Below, one piece after another: positions 1 through 12,311 of a stretch of DNA of 64,000 nt. The translations under genes and the position numbers were made by a program. Below the pieces are notes generated by a model. The model worked only from the letters and a program-made list of their open reading frames with translations. It had not been told where the DNA came from and made no database searches. Position 1 is the first letter of the stretch. Every line of letters begins with the position of its first letter. This stretch comes from Pohlia nutans (taxonomy: Eukaryota > Streptophyta > Bryopsida > Bryales > Mniaceae), in the NCBI GenBank assembly GCA_022496805.1, contig CM040103.1:8946001-9010000 (forward strand), in the 5' to 3' direction.

Positions 1-19
1 TTTTGTTTTTTTGAAGCAG

Positions 20-335
20 TCTAGTTTTACTGCGATTAAAAGAGATTTGTATAGTCATTTGGTCCCCAAGGCTCTTACTTCCTTGTATTCACTATTGCAT
101 ATCCAGGGAGATTTTGGTTTTGTTCTATGTGAGAAAGAGTACCTTCTTAATAAAGGGCATTAGACTAGTGTTATATTGGTATTATACTAGTCTGATTTTA
201 CTGAGATTCAAAGAGATTTGTATAGTTTGGTCAAGGCTCTTAATTCCTTGTGTTCACTATTGTACAATCCAAGGAGAATTTTGGTTTTTTTCTATGTGAA
301 AGGATACCTTCTTGATAAAGGGTACTTTAGACTAA
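20..335. repeat. Imperfect tandem duplication, two units of about 150 bp
   Basis: Two head-to-tail copies of the same AT-rich sequence lie at about 20-165 and 186-335. Both contain the order ctagt-ttactg-gat-aaagagatttgtatag, aaggctctta-ttccttg, ttcactattg, gattttggtt and taccttct-ataaaggg. The copies differ by scattered substitutions and small indels. They sit upstream of, or within an intron of, the peptidase gene whose visible exons start at 712. No coding signal is seen. Confidence 0.8.
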
Positions 336-711
336 TATCTTACTAGTAATACATGATTCTGAATGAAATAGAGTCATTATGAGCAGTAGTGAACTTCAAT
401 TGGGCATTTAGAATGAACCACCATCCAAGGTTTTCTTTCAGTAGCTTTTTTTGCTTTCACATTTTCCATTCGTGACCTACATTTGGTATGAGAGGTTGTG
501 TAATCACCAGCATTGGAATCTGCAACATGTAGGAAATTTGATTACACATGACTACTGGTTTTTTTCTCTTAGATGGAAACAGTAGGAACTTGGAACTGCA
601 ACAAAAGTCTTGAAGCTCATGCAACCAATAGTTTGGGAATTGGATGAATACCGGTACTGGACACATGGTACACTTTCATTATAAATGAAATTTGCTTGGT
701 TTGTTGGACAG

Positions 712-1915
712 GTTGTGAGCCGTGCACTAGGAGGCAAGACAGGAAGAGCATCTGTAGGATGGGAGGTGGGATTGAGGGACATATGCCTCACTGATGCCTT
801 TTTCTCCAAGTCCTATTCAACTGGGATGCCGCCGAGACTGAAAGTGTTGCAAGTGCATAGAGACCAGGTAATAGAGAACTCCACTTCAGAAGCCAACAGT
901 AGTCGATCATAGTAACTTTCAAAGCAAGGTTTCTATTAGGGGGTGTCAGCGCTTTCGAGAAGTTGATTCTTTGAAGATTGAGAACCTGGGGAGAGAATTC
1001 AGGAGCCAATCGTGGCCATCCATGTCTTGACACTCCTTGAATGCTTGTGAAGAATGAGAACAATAGCAGCCTTGAATTTTTGAAGTTTTAATTTTCGACT
1101 TGGGTACTGAGAATAATCAATGGAAAAACTTGAACAGGTTTCGGAGATTCCCCCAGGAGCAGAGCTTTTGGCATCCTCGGAACGCACAGGAGTAGAAATG
1201 TATGCAATTGGAGAGCACGTTCTGGCTATTCAAGGCCATCCTGAGTTATTTAATGATGTCGTTTTTGATCTCCTTGAAGGGCGACTTGCTCCCTTGATGA
1301 CAGTACGACTCCCATCTTTTCTATTTCAAGTTTTGAGATGATGTATATTAATTACATAGGACTTGTCTTAAACCCACTTTGCAAGTTACACTTTTCATTC
1401 TATTTAGTGTCATCCAAGATTTATTGTAACTCCTAACATGGAGTAAATGAATGTTTTTTTTGTTAAGCTATGTATTTTAGAACCACCATCAAGAATAGTC
1501 ACTCAAGCAACAAGTGTTTAATATGAGATCCAAAGCTTAGTAAATGGTGTTCATTTATAGGTGTACTAATTCATTTATGACGTTCCTATAGCTTCGTAGG
1601 ATTACTAAATAGTATTTCACACACTAAATAGAATAAACAATGTAATAGTCGATTATCTTTTTGAAGGATTGGGGCACTTAAGGGTTAAAGATTAACGTGG
1701 TGACAAATGATCACAACAACTTAGAAACATATTGACATGGGAAGATGAGCACATCTTACCCCTCTTTGTATTAAGTTCCTGTGTTTGGGAATGCTGTGCA
1801 GGAAGAAGAAGTAAAGCTATCCAAAGAGACTTTACACAAGGCACATGCAGATCGGAAGGCATGGGAACAACTATGCAAGGAGTTTCTGAAAGGATCCAGA
1901 GGAAGCAAAGATTGA
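712..1915 (+). CDS. GGP: Gamma-glutamyl peptidase (class-I glutamine amidotransferase-like), C-terminal three exons
   Basis: Plant gamma-glutamyl peptidases are cytosolic class-I glutamine amidotransferase-fold enzymes that remove the gamma-glutamyl group from glutathione conjugates, for example in glucosinolate and camalexin synthesis. Three coding exons are visible: 712-867, 1138-1302 and 1802-1915 (stop TGA). All join in phase 0 at AG/GT borders. The protein starts at VVSRALGGKTGRASVGWEVG and runs through HRDQ. QGHPELFNDVVFDLLEGR contains the His of the catalytic triad. The tail is EEEVKLSKETLHKAHADRKAWEQLCKEFLKG, typical of the family. The N-terminal half, including the nucleophile Cys of the CFGHQ motif, is not found in bases 1-711. 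It therefore lies upstream of the window, or the gene is 5'-truncated. The third intron (1303-1801) carries a possible TTAA-element end near 1685. Confidence 0.87.
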
Positions 1916-3536
1916 CCATAAAAATCTTAGCACTGGCCCAAAGACCATCGTTAATAAAGAATCTATTGAGGTACAATTGTCCCTCTCTATTATGACATGT
2001 TTAGGGAGCCCTTCAAGGTGGCAGACATGAATTAGTCACAAAAATGACTTGTCACATGTGTATTGCTTGAAACAATAATATTGTCATATTATGGAGTATC
2101 ATTGTATGCAAGGTAGACTGTAGTTTGTCTAACAATGCTTCTAGGATATGGAATCTTGACCACAATTGTGGTCGCTCAAATTTACAAGAACACCTTAGAA
2201 TGACAGCATTCTAGAACCTTGTACATTTTGTTCTTCAGGTAAATGTCTTCATTATTGAGTACCTTCTTGCACTCCACTTTTATTTACCCTACATCATGGT
2301 CAGTTTTGACATTAATTAATTAATTTTTATTAAAAGTGTCACATGTCATCTGAGATTGGTTTACAGGTGATGTGGACCTTTCACAATCGGACGTGGAAGT
2401 TCAATTTGGGCAATTTGAATGTTGTTGAGAATTTGCCTAGAACAGGCTTGGAATCAACGAGTAATGAAGATCCTCTAAGATTCCTTTTTTTTTTGCACAA
2501 TCTTGAGCTTTTGTTACATTTGCAAGGCTTACGTTGGAATTGTTTATTTCCTCCATTCAATCCTCAATCTATTTGTTGTCTTTTGTCCATTCCTTCATTG
2601 GCAAGTTTGTAGTGTTCTCAACTTGCGTTTCAATTAAACTATGTAGCACACGACATGCAAGAGTCCAAAATGGGACGAAAATAAATAGAACTCATAAGTT
2701 GTCTCACCCTTCAAAGAATAAGAGACAAGGTGAATCTCCTTTGAGCACCAAATTTGCAACTCAATCCACCTTGTCTTTTATATCGTACTATTATTTTTTT
2801 GAAGGGTGAGACAACTTATGAGTTGTAGTGTTTATTTTTGTCCCATTTTGGACTCTTGCATGTCATGTGCTACATAGTTTAATTGAAACATGAGGTGAGA
2901 ACACAAGGTGACCCGAAAGAATTTAAGAATAACTTTCGAAAATGCTAGTATATGCAGTGACCAATATCTTGATTTAACTCCAATTTTTTTACTACAAATA
3001 GAAACTTTTCTCAATTTAAAATCAATTCTAAATCACCAACTAAAGATATGTTCACACTTGGTGTTACGAGTGTTTAAGTAAATCTAATCCAAAAATGTAT
3101 CTACATTCATTCCTAGCTAAGACCCAGGACGCTAACAGCACTTTAAATACCATTCAAGTGCGAGTCAAATCATCACCTGGCTCCACCTTTCAATTAGATA
3201 ACATTCACAAAGACATGCGAAAGACTTTCATGATCACGTAGATCAGTCCACAACTTTACACAAACGCTTATATTTCAAGTACAAAACGACTGAACACAAA
3301 GGGATAACGATCATTGATGGCCATCAACAAGTTATCTTCATGCACACGTGAACTAATGGTAAGTTGTACACTAAAAGCAATTTCATTGACAAAAGAAAAT
3401 TTCTACGGAACCCCTAAGTTCTGATAATACAAATGGGGTATCTATGTGGTATCACAACATTGACATGATTCCATTGAGGAAGCTTGTGAAGCTTTGTCAG
3501 TGGTGTGAGCCGACCCTGGGACTACCTGCCTGGCCA
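1916..3536. other. Intergenic region between GGP and the SPIRAL2-like gene
   Basis: No convincing coding exon is seen. Both neighbouring genes point into this stretch, so it should hold both 3' UTRs and their poly(A) sites. The main structure is the long foldback at 2611-2905. The short ORFs around it read through the two arms of the foldback and have no recognisable domain. Confidence 0.6.
2611..2905. repeat. Long foldback (inverted repeat) element, arms about 125 bp
   Basis: The left arm (about 2611-2738) and right arm (about 2768-2905) are near-perfect reverse complements. Each arm holds a match to gtgttctca, tttcaattaaactatgtag, gacatgcaagagtccaaaa, tgggac-aaaataaa, actcataagttgtctcac and gacaaggtg in mirrored order. 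The loop is only about 30 nt. A transcript would fold into a long imperfect hairpin. Foldback MITE, solo inverted-repeat insertion and proto-miRNA/siRNA hairpin are all possible. No clear target-site duplication was identified. Confidence 0.85.
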
Positions 3537-6500
3537 TCAACTACTCACCGTGCTATTTCCACTTGACCAAGCATTCCCAAGCTGCTCAGCAAGCTCAGCA
3601 ATTTTAGCGCCCATCCAGCTTTGTGCATAGTCCATACTCGTAGCCTCTTGCAGAGCAAAAACAAGGTCCTTCTTTGTATCTCCCGTTAGGCCAAGCGTAT
3701 TGGGACCTTTACTGGAGACAAGATCTGACACCTGTGTAAACCATAACCAAACCACGAATGAACAACTGTCGAACCAGAATTGAGGCTCAGAAGCAGGCAT
3801 TGGGTTACAAGACGGTGCATTTGATAAGCCCAACTTAGTATGCAGATAAGTCTACCTAAGTCATTTCGAAAAGCTAATCAATCCAGTTTCAGAACTAAAA
3901 GACACCGGCTAATGCAAAATGACTCCGACTTGTAAGGATTAGAGGATCATAGACAAGAAATTGGAAGACGGTCTAAATTCAAAGATACTTCTTGATGATT
4001 CTTCAACAAGATACTTTTTCAGTGAAAATAGAATGTGTTGACCAGTAAAATTAGACCGCTTCAAGAACTTTTAAACATCAGCATATAGAGAATCTCACAT
4101 CATGATTCATAGGGAGGTCTCTCTACAACCCAGTGACCAGTCCCATATGATTACTATGACCATACGTAGCATAGGAAAGAGTATAAGAGTATTAAATACG
4201 ATGAACATTCTCTAAAAAATCTAAAAATCCTACTACAGTAGTTCTTTCAAATATAATCAGTTCCTAGTGCTTGCAGTGCACGAAGTCAAAACGATTTATG
4301 TACAACAGGCTAATTAACAAAAAGCTTGTTCAAAACAACGTGACATTAATAAGGTAGGAAACATGCATTAAGTGAGACTTGGGCCCAGGCGTGTGTTCCT
4401 GAAGGAAGGAAGGTACCTGCTGAAGCCAAGGAATGATGCAATCCAAGAAACTCTGCTGCTGAAGGAATTGTTTGATGCAGCCCATGAGCTGTGAAACAGT
4501 AGCAGTACCGAGTTGTTCCAAAACAGGACCGGTGCGGCCCATCAGGCGGACCAACAAGAGCTCATCATTGCTACCAAGAATCTCCGAGTAAGCCACATCC
4601 AGGTCACCGGACCGTACACTCTCCATCGCTCGGCTCCACAGCATCCAAAAAGGTCCACCCGCCACCCTATGCATTGGCTTCTGATCAGTCGCATTGTTGT
4701 TGAAATCCTGACTGGGGTGCTTATTCCGAGGCTTACTTGGTATGGCAGCGCCACGAATGGCCGCAATGGCTTCGTCTTTGGATGCATGCCAAACGCTTCT
4801 GGCAGACGGACCTTCTCCTTGTGGAGCTGACAGACCCCCACCTCGATCACAAACTCTCCGAGCTCCCACTTGTTCTGCAAGGATCTCTCCGGTGGTCTCC
4901 CTGTTGCCAGATTTCTGCAATGAGTTACTTGATCGCAGGACAGTACTGGGCCCCCGCCTCAAAGCTAATTCTGCCACTGGCATCTGGCCCGGGCGGACGA
5001 AGGTAAATTCGTCTGATTCTCCAGATATCGACTCCAAAGAATTCTGACTCCGCGCACTTGAAGGCACGGCGTTAATATCCTCGTTCACTCTCCCCTCGGA
5101 AAACCCATTCCCAGAAAGGTATGCATGACCACCTTGAAAAGATTGTTGTGATTCATCCACCGTAGACCTCCCCTCTGCATTACTTGAACCATGAGCTATA
5201 TCGTCCACTATCTGTTCCAGCCTAGATACTCGTTCTTCTAAACCTTGCATGCTCTCATGCACACGTACCATAGAATCCTGCTCACCCCAGATTGCAAAAT
5301 AGGAACTCGAACTTGTGAGTTTTGAGAATTTCATGACCGTCATCGCAACTTCATTGAACTAATAAGATTTCTTACAATTCTGAATGCAAATCCATCATCG
5401 AAGCCCAGAAGATGTGAATGATGAATAGCATAACAAGCTCAATCTTGCATCAGTAAAGGAAACAGCAGAAATTCAGGGGGTTGGATATTCACCTGCAGCA
5501 TCTCCATCATGGAAAGTTGTTGACGTTCCAAGCTATGGAAGTGACGGTGGACAGATACCATATCAAGAGCTGCCTTGTCAACGTCATTCATGGAATTGGA
5601 GACGTTAGTGTGGTCCCATTGAGAACCATACTCGCCGTGGTTCTGATGCTCATTTGTTTGTGAGCCCTCCCACCTCTCAGAGTTCTCCAACGGATCAGAT
5701 TCGGTCTTTGGATTTTGATATCCATTACCTGCAATTTACCAAACCAAACACCAGAAAGCTGTAAAGGCCATGATCAACAATTTCGAAGTGTGGCATTTGC
5801 TGCTCTATTTGATAAGCGTGCAACTGTAGAAAAAATATTCTTTCTGACAGATAGAAAAATCCAGGACGTATTGCTCAATAAGAATCATGCAAGTTTTGGA
5901 CACGGACAAAATTGTTGCTATGACGTCCTTTCTGAACTTTAAAAGTCCACCTATCGTATCATCGAGTGAAATTTAGCAGTAATCTCAATATTAGAATTGT
6001 CAGAGCCCAAGTTAACAGAGGTATCATAGAAGTCTGCCGATATTGCGGTGCTTTAAAAGTAAATGAAGTTGAACAAAAGCAAGAGTGATTCTCACTTGCG
6101 ATCTTCCCATTCTCTGCTGGTGGGTTGAGTTGTCCACCTTCTTCCTGATCGTAATGAAGATCATCCGTACCATTGCCCTCCTCTGGGCACAAAGCTTCAC
6201 CATCATCATTGGCTGGCGGAGCAGATCCTGGTATTGCAATCGTACAATTATAAACCAGATTCTCACTACTTGCAACCCCACAAGCTCTTGGACTGGAAAC
6301 TTCCTGTGGAGAGTCACGGGGGACAGCAATGTCTAATTGCCAATCGATGGAGTCCCTCACACCTTCCAGCTTGCGGAAAAAATCAGGATTAGCCCTTTTA
6401 TCGCTGAGAGCTGACACTCTTTTCTTTAGTGTATTCGCACGTCTATCAGGCATGGACTTGGGCCTTCCACCTACTGTATCAGAGAATGAAGAATTCACAG

Positions 6501-8824
6501 AGCCGCCAGATCTCATTAGCAAACTGTTTCTACGATCATTCGAAGGAGGGGTGGCACCTCCTTCACCAAATCGGGTGGGAGACGCTGACTCGTACTGGCT
6601 TCCTGACGGTGTCGCACCTGCAGAATGGCACCACCCCACACGAGTAGTTTATCTATCAATTTATAGCAATCTTAGGTGCCTATCCTTCGGACTATCGTCC
6701 TACATGACAGCTCCTTATTAGAGTTAAATGTGTTCCATATCCAACTACGATGCTTGAAAAGCTACAAACATTCAGAACTGATGTATAAGAATTCAAGTAT
6801 TTGCAAATTAGTTACTGACAAGCAGAAAATGGAAAATTGGAACTAACCCTGTGGTGCATTTGGGTCATAGATAGTCTTCCATAGTTGCAAGGCTTCGCAA
6901 ACACTGTCTCGAACAGGCTTCACCTGACACATACCAACAATAATACACGTCAACAACTCAGTTCATAATGATCACATTCACCTACACATGCCCATATATT
7001 TTATAAGAAAGAATTCAAAAATACTTAGAAAACTTGTTCAGAGTATTAAAATTGGCAACCTCAATGGACTCTGTGGTCGAAAAGTCAGAGCAGGCACACT
7101 AAAATATAAAAACACACATACAAATTAACCAGTGAAGGCATAAGACAAGACTTAGAAGAATAGCCCTAAGTTTGAATTTAGCCAACAAGGGAGAGGAATA
7201 ACGTTTACCTTATCGAATCGGCTGTTCTCCAAGGCAGCGAGGACACCTCCCCTGTAGGATCCCAGAACGGAACCCGCTGCCGTGGCCATGCAAGATAACG
7301 CCTCCGCCGCTGCTTTCCGCACTGCCCACTCACTGCTGTCGAGCTCCTCTTGAGCAGAACCCAGCAGAACGGGTAATTGAGAAATGGAAACCACTCCAGG
7401 AACCTGCAGGCACCACTGTCAATATCAAGTGCTGGAAATAGAAACAGCAGGAAGAACACTAAATGAAATAATGTCGTGGATTCAAACATGACCATCCCCG
7501 GGGGGTTCACTGTACTAAACACGTACGTGAGTGCACAGAAGGGGTATTAATTTCAACATTGCCGTATTACGTATTCATACAATAAACATATTTAAAGCGG
7601 AAAATATTGACGTATACATACATTAAACATATATTTAGGACGGAATAGATTTATATACAAAGGTTTTTAGACATAGAACCCCTTGTATACAAAGAGGTTT
7701 TAGAGGGGTCATGAACGCACGTGATTCTCAAAGATAATCTAGAGTGCACCCCCGGGGACCAATCAGGATGGCGAGAATGGCAAGAGGCGAATCGGGGTTG
7801 AACATGCCATGTTATCATGCAGAACTGATAATATGCAAGAAAAGAAATAACAGGTTGCAAACAGCACAAGATAATCAACAAAAAAATTCTCTGATTTAAT
7901 ACATCCATCACTGACTTCGAGTTCTGATCACCGAACCTCTAATCAGGAGAATATAATCACGGGTTCCAGGATTTCGATTTTCAATATATTTTTTCTCACA
8001 GCAAGGGAATTCAACGTTCATAAACACAGATATCAGGAAATCCGATATTCAGTGATGAAAAAGCGGGCGTCGAAAGTTGAAACACGTGCGGGAAACACAA
8101 AGATCAATCTACACAAAAATGTCAAAATTCTTGTGAAAGGATTGTTGCGCTACGTGAAAATTCAAACCATAGGTTATAATACCTGGACCATGACGCCAAC
8201 GGCGTTCAGAAGCGACGCCTTCGCCAGAAAATTAGGGCTGGCGAGCATTTTCACAACTCGTGGACAAAGACGCTGCAGAGTAGGCGGGTGCGGGTCCTTA
8301 ATACATTCAATAACACGCGCCAGGCACATCGAAGCCCCAGTCTGCAAGTTCCGGTGCTGCTCCGCCAGCGCCTCCAACAAAGGCTTGACAAACACATTGG
8401 TAGCGGAACCAGGATCGGCGCCTCCGATTTGCGAAGCCAAAATTCCGATGGTTTCCACACACGCGTCGCGAATATTGCTGTCCGGATCCTTCAACCTCCT
8501 GATAATGTTTCCCACCATCTTCGGCAGATGGCACGCCAGCAAGTCGCCATGAAGCGTGGCCAGCGTCCCGTTGAGGCGGATGCACTCGCGCCGCACCACG
8601 CTCTTCTGCTGCGCGTCCGTGTCATACAAGCAAGATAAAAAGAGCGCAATCCCCTCGGGTGACAAATTCTGCGCTATGCGCTCCAGCTCCTCCACCGCCA
8701 GCTGCTGTGTATCCCGGTCCGAAAGCTTATTCAACGTTTGCAAAATGCGATGCTTCAGCTCTATGAGTGCCGCCGCCTTCCCTACCGTCTGTCCCGTCCC
8801 CTTCCTCCCCCTCGCCATCGCCAT
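3537..8824 (-). CDS. SPR2: SPIRAL2/TORTIFOLIA1-like HEAT-repeat microtubule-associated protein
   Basis: Plant-specific microtubule-associated protein; family members bind cortical microtubules and minus ends and set growth handedness. Seven coding exons in transcript order: 8824-8183, 7403-7209, 6923-6848, 6617-6096, 5728-5493, 5277-4417, 3731-3537. All phases agree, giving 908 aa (Arabidopsis SPR2 is of similar size). Residues 1-305 are HEAT repeats, with LNKLSDRDTQQLAVEELERI near the start and WAVRKAAAEALSCMA and FDK-VKPVRDSVCEALQLWK later. A basic Ser-rich linker contains KKRVSALSDKRANPDFFRKL (about 369-388), the family motif. A short coiled coil spans about 533-587 (EERVSRLEQIVDDI). The conserved C-terminal domain (about 765-905) contains WSRAMESVRSGDLDVAYSEI and GPVLEQL. 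The start is ATG 8824 (MAMARGRK); a second ATG lies at 8818. Intron 1 holds a dispersed repeat at about 7498-7762. Confidence 0.92.
7498..7762. mobile_element. MITE-like dispersed repeat in SPR2 intron 1 (copy 1)
   Basis: The ends look like inverted repeats: ccccggggggttcact on the left and agtgcacccccgggg on the right. The interior (for example aggtttttagacat and cccttgtatacaaag) recurs in opposite orientation at about 49790-50030, so this is a dispersed repeat. The element is non-coding. The superfamily is not recognised. Confidence 0.6.
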
Positions 8825-8908
8825 CGCCACAACCTCACAAAAAAAATCCTCTCCTCTCTAATACGTCTTAATTCCTCTGTTTCTCAATCAAACAATCTCT
8901 TCCAGTTC

Positions 8909-8946
<38 letters not shown>

Positions 8947-10292
8947 ACTCTCCTCCTCCACCAACACTAAAACATCAACACTATGAGCTCCTGCTCCATC
9001 GCTACCAAAATCTCTTCTGCTTCCAAAACAGATTAAAAAAACATCATAAAAAAAGAAAAATAAAGAGAGGAAGAAAAAATCTCCTCCCTTGTTCCACCAA
9101 CACTAAAACATCAGCTCCAAAGTTCGAAATTCCTCCCGCCTCATTGTATCATACATACACCTCGGGAAAATCATCAACCTATCCGATATGACTCCCTGTA
9201 ACGCAGAATCAAAGCAAGCATGAGCAACAACAACAACAAAAAAAAAGAGGCGGCAATAAACGAGGTCCAGTCGGTCCCATGCGCGGCAATAATGAAAAAA
9301 GAATATTGATCGATTGTTGCTTTGTTTGTTCGTTTGTTTGTTACTACAACAGCAAGTTAATTAAACAGAAGAGCTTGAAAACAAAGCTTCGGACCTGCAT
9401 ATGATTCCGCCATGATTTATTCTTTTGTCAAACCTGTTTGTTCGGAAAGCCTAATGGTGTTCTATTAATAGCGGCCGAGACCGAGCTCCAACTCCTTCCT
9501 CTGCATTTATGGTCGCAACAATAATTATTGCTGCATGATCATCGTAAGGATTGATTTGATTCCTTTTGTTTCCTGCGAAACGAGTCTCGTTTTGAGGCTT
9601 TGAAAAAGAAAAGGAAAACTGTTGAGGTTCTCATGGCGCCGTGAAGAAGAAGAAAATGAACAGGAATCCGTCGTCCGCCATCGCCTTCCCTCCCTCTGCA
9701 ATTGAGGGAGGAAAGGCGGGTGCAAGGAGGGAAAGTTTAAACGCTCCTTTAAAGGAGGAAATCTTCTTCGCCCTAATCCAATGTTCATTAGGGTATTACA
9801 AAATGATGACGTGGAAAACATACAAAATGAAAATGGTTTGTTTTTTTATATCTAAATACAATTAGAATTCTTTAATCACCTTTTCGCATGAGTTCATAAT
9901 TGGGGACACATGTAGTATTGGGAACCTCACCTCGGCAAATGTACCCATTGGCTACATTCTACACGAGATAATACATAGGAGGTTCCCGATACAACATCCT
10001 AGCCCATAATTGGACATGTGGAAAGTGTACAAAGAATAGGAAGTGTTTTTTAGAATGTGATAGTAGTAGGAACTTTGATCTTCTTTTGAGGTCAGTGGGA
10101 ATAAAGTGTGTATTCGACTCATCCATGGTTCAATGTCCACTGTACAAAGGACTAGAATGTGGTACTAAAGAGTGTGATAATAATGAGCTCAAAGTGAATG
10201 TTTAAAAAAAATCTTACTAAGAAATATTATTGGATTTGTAAATAATAAATCATTTTCATTTTGTATCCATATTTGACAATTTATTTTCTAAA
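8825..10292. other. Upstream region of the SPR2-like gene
   Basis: No coding exon is recognised. The first few hundred bases are A/C-rich, as expected for a leader and promoter read from the - strand. Beyond about 9.4 kb the sequence is AT-rich without recognisable domains. A short GC-richer patch near 9465-9500 (gcggccgagaccgagctcc) and purine-rich DNA near 9640-9730 give chance ORFs. Confidence 0.5.
8910..8945. repeat. A36 homopolymer in the 5' leader or promoter of the SPR2-like gene
   Basis: An uninterrupted run of 36 A on the + strand (T36 on the sense strand of the gene) lies 86-121 bp upstream of the start codon. Next to it, the phrase ccaccaacactaaaacatca occurs twice, near 8957 and 9093. 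Long A/T tracts of this kind exclude nucleosomes and are unstable in length. Confidence 0.85.
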
Positions 10293-10869
10293 TTAACCCT
10301 TAATTGCTTGAGCATTCATTTTTTGAACGATGTACAGATTTCATCTATGCTTTCTCATCTGTCAAGCACTTTTTGCAGTGTGGATCTTTTGCTATAGATT
10401 TTATAAGAAGTTAGCTTCATGCATGTGTGATCCAATCACAAAGGGGATGATTTACGAAATTTTTATGCCTCATTTTATGTTGTAGTGATTTACCCAAAAT
10501 TTTGAAGATTTCTATGTAAAAGTGCTCTTAATAAAATCATCTCATAAAATTAAGCAACCAAAAAATCTCCAAAAATCACTACACTTAGAGTACTACATTT
10601 CAACCAATCACAACAAATTCCATCCACATATTTTCAATATGTTAATCATGATTGACTTACAAAAGAATTTTCAATTTTGAGTTTCAAGTTTTATACAAAA
10701 ATATGGATGATAGCAATCATATATCTAGCCGTATGGATAGAATCTAAAATTCATAACGTACAACTTTTATTGAAACATTAAGTTCAAAATAGCTCTCTTA
10801 GTTGCATATTATAATGCATCTTTGCAAATCTGTTGAATTTGGAGAGGGCTCTAGGCATTTAGGGGTTAA
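10293..10869. mobile_element. TTAA-flanked piggyBac-like MITE, subfamily 1 copy 1
   Basis: TTAA at 10293-10296 is followed by CCCTTAATTGCTTGAGCATTC. The right end reads GGCATTTAGGGG followed by TTAA (10866-10869). The body is homologous to the element at 14217-14765, sharing tttttgcagtgtg, gaagttagcttcatgca, tcataaaattaagcaacc and gagagggctctaggcattt. It has no ORF and is about 569 bp between the TTAA motifs. The TTAA target site plus CCC terminus is the piggyBac signature; the assignment is by termini only. Confidence 0.7.
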
Positions 10870-12054
10870 GCGTAGTACCTCATTTATTTTAATAATTTTT
10901 TAGATACATGTTGAGAAATGATTGGCAATGTGGAATATAACTCTTAAAACTATGATTTTTGAAAGTTGTATTTTACCCCATGGAATTATACTCTTCAAAA
11001 TGTAAAGGAAATAGTAAAGGTATATGAACAACAAACGATGGTGGGAAATAAAAATTTAAAAAATCAAAAATCAAAAATCAAAGTTATAAAAACCAACCAG
11101 TCAGGTGACTTTTAAAGTACAAAGTGCAAACTAATTAAACATATTTTGAAAGCTCCAGAATTCAATTCCATTATTTCGATTCTATCAAAGGTTTAGTTGA
11201 ATAACATAGCAAATAGCCTATAACAGACGTATAGGAATAGAAGAATGTTTGATAAAATTCAAATTTAATTAAAGAAATCAGCCAATCTAGTGTCAACATT
11301 GATTTTGATCCTTGATGCAAAGGATGCACGTTTACAGGGGCAAAACCTTTTACAACATGCATATCAAATCATAAACAACACAATAAAGAGGGAATAGGAT
11401 TTACAAAATATGATGTTGATTATGATTATCAAGAACAAAAGTTTGTATATGTGCATAGAGGTGGGCTCAAAAAGATCCATCTCCAATAAAAGTGCATTTT
11501 CAATTGAATAATAACACTTCAAATTTGATAAGATTTAAGGTGAATGGGCCATAAACCGACACTTTAAGCATTGAGCCTATTCATAGTTTGAATGGATTAG
11601 CAAATTAATTCCAAATCTATTCCAAGTTGAATCATAAATTTTAAAGTTATATTGAACAAGTTATGAATTTTCAAAGTTCAAGATCTAAATTGCCTGTTTG
11701 TGGCAATAGACATGGACTAAATCCACAGTGAATATGCCTTGAAGAATCACAAAGAAACATAAACTAAAGATAGTTTCCACAAACAAGGCAAGTCCTAGTC
11801 ATGCTTCAAAATCAACAATCACTAAACTATTTTGTTGATTGCCGGTTTAAGACAGTGGAAAATCATTGATGAAACAAATCTAGATGTCTCTTTATAGCCA
11901 GCATCGATTATTGACCCACACACCTTGCATCTCTAGAAAGATGAGGATGAGGTGTTGAAGTTGGGGCATGTTTGATTAAAAAAATATGCTTCCAATATGG
12001 AGATTTGAAAATAATTAGCTGTATTTTTTTCTTTTTTTTCAGCAGTTTTTGAGC

Positions 12055-12310
12055 TGGACAAGAGTATCAAATTCTGTTGGGTAGATTTTAGGGAAAAACG
12101 CTGGACAATACTATCAAATTTCGTTGGGTAGATTTTATGCTTGCAATGGTCCTCTCATGTACACCTCATCTACATTTGAGCCATGCTAATACCTCGTGTA
12201 CATTTGAGCCATGCTAATACCTCGTGTACATTTGAGCCATGCTAATACCTCGTGTACATTTGAGCCATGCTAATATCTGTTTTTGAGGCTAGCTCAAAGG
12301 GTTGGTTACG
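12055..12310. repeat. Repeat unit with 28-bp minisatellite (about four copies at 12174-12285)
   Basis: The 28-bp unit atttgagccatgctaatacc plus tcgtgtac is repeated four times head to tail with almost no divergence; the last copy is slightly different. The surrounding phrase gttgggtagattttatgc...gcaatggtcct...catgtacac recurs at 12508-12600, and gttgggtagatttta also at about 12078. This is a minisatellite with no unique spacers, so it is not a CRISPR array. Confidence 0.85.
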
Positions 12311-12311
12311 T

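Noticed and set aside
1303..1688. Complete TTAA-type element in the GGP intron
   Set aside because: Only a right-end-like gcacttaaggg-TTAA (1685-1688) was found; no matching left terminus is visible, so an element could not be bounded.
8052..8861. Several + strand ORFs of 80-166 codons
   Set aside because: They are antisense shadows of SPR2 exon 1, whose - strand frame has clear HEAT-repeat motifs and correct splice borders.
9525..9865. ORFs upstream of the SPR2 gene as a separate small gene
   Set aside because: Purine-rich low-complexity sequence gives open frames on both strands, with no conserved motif or start context.
12174..12285. Regular 28-bp repeats resembling a CRISPR array
   Set aside because: The units are contiguous with no unique spacers, and the context is eukaryotic; it is a minisatellite.
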